Below, in pieces: positions 7,409 to 11,911 of a DNA stretch of 11,911 nt. The notes beneath the pieces are model-generated. The model did not search any database. It was not told where the DNA came from and saw only the letters and a list, made by a program, of their open reading frames with translations. A program made the translations under genes and the position numbers. Every line of letters begins with the position of its first letter. Position 1 is the stretch's first letter. The stretch covers positions 1-11,911 of the forward strand of contig OMQW01000055.1 of NCBI GenBank assembly GCA_900313345.1, given 5' to 3'. Source of the stretch: an uncultured Eubacteriales bacterium. GTDB lineage: Bacteria; Bacillota_I; Bacilli_A; RF39; UBA660.

Positions 7409-9280
7409 ATGAATATGATTTGGTTACAAATAACTAGTTTTGTTTATATGTCTATTCTTTTAATAGTATATTTTTCTACAAAAAGAATTAATAGCACGGA
7501 AACAAAAATTTTTAGAAAAATAATGATTTTAAATGAAATTGGTTTGTTAATCGAGTTATTTTGTTTTTTCACAGTATATAATATTAACAAATTTAGAATA
7601 TTAAACTCGATTATGACTCACTTACTTTTAATTTATTATTTATCATATATTTTATTATTTACTTTATATTTGTTTTTGGTTGTAAAAGGTGAAAACACTT
7701 CTAAAAATTATATAAGAAATGTCAATGTTTTTTGCTTAATATATTATTTTATAAATATATTATTTATTATTTTTTTACCAATGCATTATTACATTTCTGA
7801 TAATAAAGCCTATTCTTATGGTCCTTCTGTTAATTTTTTATTTTTTTCTTACTCTGTTTTAATTTTTACTTGGATATGTTTTATTATATGCAACTTAAAA
7901 ACTATTAAGGCAAGAAAAATGATACCTATAATAATTTTTATTATTTTAGGATTAATTGTTGGAATAGTTCAAAAGTTATATCCTGAACTTTTACTAATGA
8001 CAGGTGTAGATACTGTTGTAACATTTTTAATGTACTTTACTATTGAAAATCCTGATATGAAAATGATAAATCAATTAGAAATCGCAAAAGATCAAGCTGA
8101 AAAAGCTAATCGTGCTAAGAGTGATTTTTTAAGTTCTATGTCACATGAGATTAGAACTCCACTAAACGCTATAGTAGGATTTTCTGAAGATATTCAATCT
8201 TATAATGATCAAGTTCCTGCTGAGGTTAAGGAAGATTCTGAGTATATTGTTGAAGCTTCTAAGACTCTTCTTGAAATAGTTGGTAATATCTTAGATATTT
8301 CTAAGATTGAAACTAATAAAATGGAAATTATAGATGGGGTTTATAATTTTAAACAAGAAGTTGAAACTCTTGCTAAGATAGACTCTACTAGAATTGGAGA
8401 TAAACCAATAGATTTTAAGTATTATATTGCTCCTGATATTCCTTTTGAGGTAATAGGGGATAAAGGTAAAGTAAAAGAAATTATAAATAACTTACTTACT
8501 AATGCTATTAAGTATACAGAAAAAGGTGAGATAGACCTTGTTTGCAAGTGTATTAATAAAGATAATATTTCTAATATTATGGTTTCTGTTAGAGATACTG
8601 GAAGAGGTATTAAAGCAGAAGATATTAATAAATTATTTACTAAGTTTGAAAGATTAGATATTGAGAGAAATACTACTGTTGAAGGCACTGGACTTGGACT
8701 TGCTATTACTAAACAACTTGTTGAAATGATGGGTGGTAAAATAAATGTACAATCTAGATTTGGAGAGGGTTCTATATTTGTTGTACAAATACCACAGAAG
8801 ATTAATGTAATGACAGATCCTAACTATATTCAAGTTATTAGTAAAAAAGATGATAATAATATTTCTTTTGGCAAAAAGAAAATATTAATAGTTGATGATA
8901 ATAAACTTAATTTGAAAGTTGCTGAGAGAGCTTTACAAGATTTTAATTTTGATCTTACTTTTGCTAATAATGGTCAAGAGTGTTTAGATAAAATAAATTC
9001 TGGTAATAAATATGATTTAATACTTATGGATATAATGATGCCTGTTATGAGTGGTGAGACAGCTCTTAGAAATTTAAAACAAATACCAGGGTTTAATACT
9101 CCAGTTATTGCACTAACTGCTGATGCTGTTGCAGGAGCTGAAGAAAAATATATATCAGAAGGATTCTTTTCTTATCTTTCTAAACCTTTTAGTAAAGATG
9201 ATATTAAAAAGAAACTTCTTATTATATTTAAAGATGAAATAAATAATGGTGCAGATAGTTCTGTTATAGAAATGGTATAA
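7409..9280 (+). CDS. Multi-pass membrane hybrid histidine kinase with C-terminal receiver
   Basis: This is a 623-residue sensor kinase. Residues 1-212 contain about seven hydrophobic segments (roughly 8-23, 38-56, 71-93, 106-125, 142-163, 171-188 and 196-212) and no recognised extracellular sensor domain, so the stimulus is probably sensed in the membrane. A short helical linker (215-238) leads to the dimerisation domain with the phospho-accepting H246 (MSHEIRTPLNA). The ATPase domain shows the N box (NNLLTNAIKYT, 360-370), G1 (DTGRG, 396-400), F box (FTKFER) and G2 (GTGLGLAI, 426-433). A receiver domain (about 490-608) has the acidic pair D496/D497, phospho-acceptor D541 (LMDIMMP), T570 and K592. 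There is no histidine phosphotransfer domain or DNA-binding output, so a separate partner must carry the signal; none is in the window. ATG 7409 follows GGAGG (7397-7401) by 7 nt. All catalytic residues look intact; the ligand is unknown. Confidence 0.93.
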   Translation: MNMIWLQITSFVYMSILLIVYFSTKRINSTETKIFRKIMILNEIGLLIELFCFFTVYNINKFRILNSIMTHLLLIYYLSYILLFTLYLFLVVKGENTSKNYIRNVNVFCLIYYFINILFIIFLPMHYYISDNKAYSYGPSVNFLFFSYSVLIFTWICFIICNLKTIKARKMIPIIIFIILGLIVGIVQKLYPELLLMTGVDTVVTFLMYFTIENPDMKMINQLEIAKDQAEKANRAKSDFLSSMSHEIRTPLNAIVGFSEDIQSYNDQVPAEVKEDSEYIVEASKTLLEIVGNILDISKIETNKMEIIDGVYNFKQEVETLAKIDSTRIGDKPIDFKYYIAPDIPFEVIGDKGKVKEIINNLLTNAIKYTEKGEIDLVCKCINKDNISNIMVSVRDTGRGIKAEDINKLFTKFERLDIERNTTVEGTGLGLAITKQLVEMMGGKINVQSRFGEGSIFVVQIPQKINVMTDPNYIQVISKKDDNNISFGKKKILIVDDNKLNLKVAERALQDFNFDLTFANNGQECLDKINSGNKYDLILMDIMMPVMSGETALRNLKQIPGFNTPVIALTADAVAGAEEKYISEGFFSYLSKPFSKDDIKKKLLIIFKDEINNGADSSVIEMV

Positions 9281-9294
9281 CCATTTCTTTTTTT
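9268..9294 (+). terminator. Intrinsic terminator of the kinase gene, stop codon in the loop
   Basis: AGAAATGG (9268-9275) pairs with CCATTTCT (9281-9288) around TATAA, which contains the TAA stop (9278-9280). The T run 9288-9294 overlaps the last codon of the convergent regulator gene. On the minus strand the same hairpin lacks a following T run, so it is unlikely to terminate efficiently in that direction. Confidence 0.75.
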
Positions 9295-9925
9295 ATCTAT
9301 AAAGTAGAGTAATTCTTTTATCTTTAATTTCTATAAAGCCTTCATCTTTTAGTAGTTTTAATTCTCTTGACATTGCTGATCTATCTATTGCTAAATATTC
9401 AGCTAGATTGATAAATGTTGATGGTAGATATATATATTTTGAACCTGTTTTATTACTTTCTATTCTAAAATATTCAAGAAGCTTATTTCTTATTGTTTTT
9501 TTGGTAAGTATTTCTATTCTTTCATTTCTTTTTTTTATTTTTTCATTATTAATTAAGAATAGATTCATTAAAAAATTATTATAGTATCTTTTGGGATTAA
9601 TACTTAATCTTTTAATTGATTCAATATCTATAATAATTAATGTACATTCTTCTTTCGTCTTTATATTATATTCATTATTTCTAATGTACATTGTTGATGA
9701 TGATATAACATCGTTTTCTTCTATGTCATCTATTATAGTAATAGATGCATCTTCATTTTCTTTTGTTATTTCAATATATCCTTTAATTAGTATGGCAATA
9801 GAGTTTTTTTCATTTAATAAATATGAAATATCTACATTTTTCTTTATATTTACAGTTATGGCGTCAAGCTCCTTTAATAACTTTTCTTTATTTTTTCCTT
9901 CTATATTACTGAATGGACTTATCAT
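9293..9925 (-). CDS. Crp/Fnr-family transcriptional regulator
   Basis: This is a 210-residue DNA-binding protein. The N-terminal part (about 10-120) has the beta-rich pattern of a cyclic-nucleotide-binding-like effector domain (SIAILIKGYIEITKEN, 42-57). A long dimerisation helix follows (about 115-150). The C-terminal winged helix-turn-helix includes INLAEYLAIDRSAMSREL (172-189) with the recognition helix around SAMSRELKLLKDEG. Only one cysteine (C94) is present, so an FNR-type 4Fe-4S cluster is not possible in the protein itself; the effector is unknown. The start is ATG at 9925-9923, preceded on the minus strand by GAAGGTG (9937-9931). The gene converges on the kinase gene (12 bp between stops) and is divergent from nrdD across a palindromic operator candidate. 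This suggests autoregulation and control of nrdD. The recognition-helix style (SRELxxLKDEGFI) resembles Crp/Fnr proteins of anaerobic Firmicutes. Confidence 0.88.
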   Translation of the reverse strand: MISPFSNIEGKNKEKLLKELDAITVNIKKNVDISYLLNEKNSIAILIKGYIEITKENEDASITIIDDIEENDVISSSTMYIRNNEYNIKTKEECTLIIIDIESIKRLSINPKRYYNNFLMNLFLINNEKIKKRNERIEILTKKTIRNKLLEYFRIESNKTGSKYIYLPSTFINLAEYLAIDRSAMSRELKLLKDEGFIEIKDKRITLLYR

Positions 9926-9945
9926 ATTTACACCTTCTTAAAAAT

Positions 9946-9974
9946 ATTTTAGCAAAATATGTAAAATGTTGCAA
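9946..9974 (-). promoter_or_regulatory. Promoter of the Crp/Fnr gene
   Basis: Read on the minus strand, TTGCAA (9974-9969) and TAAAAT (9951-9946) are spaced by 17 bp. The predicted start is near 9939, just before the ribosome binding site. The -35 lies wholly inside the 18-bp palindrome. Confidence 0.6.
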
Positions 9975-9983
9975 TTGCAACAT
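9966..9983. promoter_or_regulatory. Perfect 18-bp palindrome, operator candidate between crp/fnr-like gene and nrdD
   Basis: ATGTTGCAATTGCAACAT is its own reverse complement over all 18 positions. It sits in the divergent intergenic region, its length suits a dimeric Crp/Fnr protein, and it overlaps -35 elements on both strands. No second copy was found elsewhere in the window. That the adjacent regulator binds it is inference. Confidence 0.7.
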
Positions 9984-9997
9984 AATGTTTTTATAGT
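9969..9997 (+). promoter_or_regulatory. Possible nrdD promoter 1, -35 within the palindrome
   Basis: TTGCAA (9969-9974) and TATAGT (9992-9997) are spaced by 17 bp. The -35 is the same six base pairs as that of the divergent gene, since TTGCAA is itself palindromic. A bound regulator would occlude it. Confidence 0.45.
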
Positions 9998-10002
9998 GTA
10001 GG

Positions 10003-10011
10003 TGTTATACT
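10003..10011 (+). promoter_or_regulatory. Possible nrdD promoter 2, extended -10
   Basis: TGtTATACT (10003-10011) is an extended -10 with no good -35. A start near 10018 would put the palindrome centre at about -43, close to the usual position of a class II Crp/Fnr activator site. Confidence 0.4.
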
Positions 10012-10042
10012 CAACATGTAGGATGAAAGAAGGCGGAGTTAA

Positions 10043-11911
10043 ATGAAAATTGTTAAGAGAGATGGACATATAGTTGAATATGTTCCAAGTAAGATAGAAA
10101 TTGCTATTGAGAAAGCTAATAAAGAAGTTAGTGAAGAAGATAGAGTTTCTGATATTCAAATAAAAAATATAATTAAATATATTGAGGGTTTAAACAAGAA
10201 AAGAATTCTTGTTGAAGATATACAAGATATTATTGAAAAGAGATTAATGGCTCTTGGTAAATATGCACTTGCTAAGCAATATATTACTTATAGATATACT
10301 AGAGAACTTGTTAGAAAAAGTAACACTACAGATCTATCTATTAAAGAATTAATTAATGGAGAAAATGAATACTGGAATACTGAAAATTCTAATAAGAATG
10401 CTAGAGTAGTTACTACTCAAAGAGACTATATTGCTGGTATTACTAGTACTGATATTACTAGAAGATTCTTATTACCTGAAGATATTGTTAAGGCTCATGA
10501 TGAAGGTATTATTCATTTCCATGATGCAGATTATTTTGCACAAAATGCATTACATAACTGTGATTTAATTAATCTCGATGATATGCTTCAAAATGGTACT
10601 AATATTAATGGTGTAATGATCGAAAAACCTCATAGATTTTTAACTGCTATGACTATTGCAACTCAGCTTATTACTGCTGTTTCTAGTAGTCAATATGGAG
10701 GATGTACTATTACTCTTACACATTTAGCACCTTTTGTTAAAGCTAGTAAAGATTTTTATGTTAAAAAATATAAAAATCGTGGATTTAGTAAAGAAGATAT
10801 TGAAAAATATGCTATGGAAGATCTAAAGAAAGAAGTAACTGATGGTGTTCAAACTTTTCAGTATCAAATAAATTCAATGACTACTACTAATGGACAAGCT
10901 CCTTTCTTATCAGTTTGTATGTATTTAGGAGAGACTAAAAAATATAAAGATGAACTTGCTATGATTATTGAAGAGGTTTTAAATCAAAGAATTCAAGGTA
11001 TGAAGAATGAAAAAGGTGTTTATATTACACCAGCATTTCCTAAACTTTTGTATGTTCTTGAAGAAGATAATATTAAAGAAGATGGTAAGTATTATTATTT
11101 AACTAAACTTGCTTGTAAATGTACTGCAAAGAGAATGGTACCTGATTATATTTCTGAAAAAGTTATGAAAGAACTTAAGAAAAATGAATATGGTGATGGT
11201 GATTGTTATCCTTGTATGGGATGTAGAAGTTTCTTAACTCCTGATAGATCAATTAGTTTAGGTAATATTGCTAAGGCTAAGAATTATGAAGAGGGTAAGG
11301 GTAAATATTATGGTAGATTCAATCAAGGTGTTGTAACTATTAACTTACCTGATATAGCCCTAAGTTCTGGAAAGGATATGAATAAGTTTTGGGAAATATT
11401 TGACGAAAGACTTGAACTTTGTCATAGAGCTTTACAAATAAGACATAAAAGACTTTCTAAAGTAACAAGTGATGTTGCACCAATATTATGGCAACATGGT
11501 GCACTTGCAAGACTTGAGAAAGGTGAATCAATACATGAATTATTACATCACGGTTATTCTACATTATCACTTGGTTACGCTGGACTTTATGAATGTGTTA
11601 AGTATATGACAGGTCATTCACATACAGATGGTGGAGAAGGACGAGATTTTGGACTTCTAGTTATGAAACATTTAAATGATGCTTGTAAAGTATGGAAAGA
11701 AGCTGAAGATATTGATTATTCTGTTTATGGAACTCCTATTGAATCTACTACTTATAAGTTTGCTAAATGTTTAAAAGAAAGATTTGGAGTTATTAAAGGT
11801 ATTACTGATCGTGATTATATTACTAATAGTTATCATGTACCTGTATTTGAAGAAATTGATGCCTTTACTAAACTTAGTTTAGAATCTGAATTCCAAAAAT
11901 TATCTCCAGGT
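10043..11911 (+). CDS. nrdD: Anaerobic ribonucleoside-triphosphate reductase, class III, 3' end missing
   Basis: The frame is open from ATG 10043 to the window end, giving 623 residues without a stop. Class III reductase makes dNTPs from NTPs using a glycyl radical installed by the activase NrdG, with formate as the usual reductant; it works only without oxygen. Residues about 1-95 form an ATP-cone (KRDGHIVEYVPSKIEIAIEK), the allosteric nucleotide-binding domain. The catalytic domain shows HFHDADYF, HNCDLINL with C173, SSSQYGGCT, and CYPCMGCRSFL with C388, C391 and C394, which match the positions expected for the conserved active-site cysteines. GHSHTDGGEGRDFG lies further on. The C-terminal zinc site and glycyl-radical loop lie beyond the window. 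AAGGCGGAG (10030-10038) precedes the ATG by 4 nt. The gene is divergent from a Crp/Fnr-type regulator and probably controlled through the shared palindrome; nrdG is expected downstream. Confidence 0.96.
   Translation, partial: MKIVKRDGHIVEYVPSKIEIAIEKANKEVSEEDRVSDIQIKNIIKYIEGLNKKRILVEDIQDIIEKRLMALGKYALAKQYITYRYTRELVRKSNTTDLSIKELINGENEYWNTENSNKNARVVTTQRDYIAGITSTDITRRFLLPEDIVKAHDEGIIHFHDADYFAQNALHNCDLINLDDMLQNGTNINGVMIEKPHRFLTAMTIATQLITAVSSSQYGGCTITLTHLAPFVKASKDFYVKKYKNRGFSKEDIEKYAMEDLKKEVTDGVQTFQYQINSMTTTNGQAPFLSVCMYLGETKKYKDELAMIIEEVLNQRIQGMKNEKGVYITPAFPKLLYVLEEDNIKEDGKYYYLTKLACKCTAKRMVPDYISEKVMKELKKNEYGDGDCYPCMGCRSFLTPDRSISLGNIAKAKNYEEGKGKYYGRFNQGVVTINLPDIALSSGKDMNKFWEIFDERLELCHRALQIRHKRLSKVTSDVAPILWQHGALARLEKGESIHELLHHGYSTLSLGYAGLYECVKYMTGHSHTDGGEGRDFGLLVMKHLNDACKVWKEAEDIDYSVYGTPIESTTYKFAKCLKERFGVIKGITDRDYITNSYHVPVFEEIDAFTKLSLESEFQKLSPG

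Noticed and set aside
8422..8688. Minus-strand open frame of 88 codons
   Set aside because: It is antisense to the ATPase domain of the histidine kinase and shows no independent coding signal.
9591..9941. Open frame of 116 codons on the plus strand
   Set aside because: It lies antisense to the Crp/Fnr gene, lacks a ribosome binding site and has no recognisable protein features.
10003..10016. TGTT-N6-AACA as a second operator copy near nrdD
   Set aside because: The arms are only 4 bp and the gap is 6 instead of 8 bp, so it does not match the 18-bp palindrome.
9938..10159. Minus-strand open frame of 73 codons across the divergent promoter region
   Set aside because: It overlaps the start of nrdD and both promoters, so it is a chance frame in AT-rich DNA.
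1..11911. CRISPR arrays, tRNA or rRNA genes, insertion sequences, phage or defence genes
   Set aside because: No direct-repeat array, tRNA-like cloverleaf, transposase or phage-type protein was seen on either strand.

Overview
The window is very AT-rich, with dense short intergenic gaps, near-exclusive TAA/TAG stops, AGA-dominated arginine codons and strong GGAGG-type ribosome binding sites. Together with a class III (oxygen-sensitive) ribonucleotide reductase and rubrerythrin, this points to a low-GC, strictly anaerobic Bacillota-type bacterium (Bacilli/Erysipelotrichia/Clostridia-like, possibly gut-associated). The exact lineage cannot be read from the sequence alone.

Layout. Positions 1-711 hold the 3' end of a phosphodiester glycosidase (NAGPA-domain) gene. 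Positions 712-1377 hold no intact gene but do contain the decayed remnant of an unrecognised one (about 735-1317). A series of same-strand genes follows, most with their own promoter and terminator: trigger factor (tig, 1378-2664), an unrecognised polytopic membrane protein built from an internal duplication (2735-3871), rubrerythrin (3926-4465), a short cytoplasmic GH13 amylase-like protein with altered conserved residues (4533-5438), an AMP-forming acyl-CoA synthetase-like enzyme (5524-7341) and a multi-pass membrane hybrid histidine kinase (7409-9280). A Crp/Fnr-family regulator lies convergently on the minus strand (9293-9925). It is divergent from nrdD (10043 to the window end, incomplete).

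Functional reading. The genes on the left are mostly single-gene transcription units, so little operon logic can be claimed. The most informative part is on the right. The Crp/Fnr gene and nrdD share a 117-bp divergent intergenic region carrying a perfect 18-bp palindrome (9966-9983). The palindrome covers the predicted -35 element of the regulator gene and one predicted -35 of nrdD. The simplest inference is that the regulator controls both its own gene and anaerobic dNTP synthesis. Rubrerythrin fits the same anaerobic/redox-stress lifestyle but lacks a copy of the palindrome.

Two architectural habits recur. In three genes the stop codon lies in the loop of the gene's own intrinsic terminator hairpin. 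In three gaps the best -35 candidate of the next promoter falls inside the preceding terminator hairpin. No wholly new multi-gene system was found; the strongest candidates for follow-up are the Crp/Fnr-nrdD control region, the altered GH13 protein and the duplicated membrane protein.
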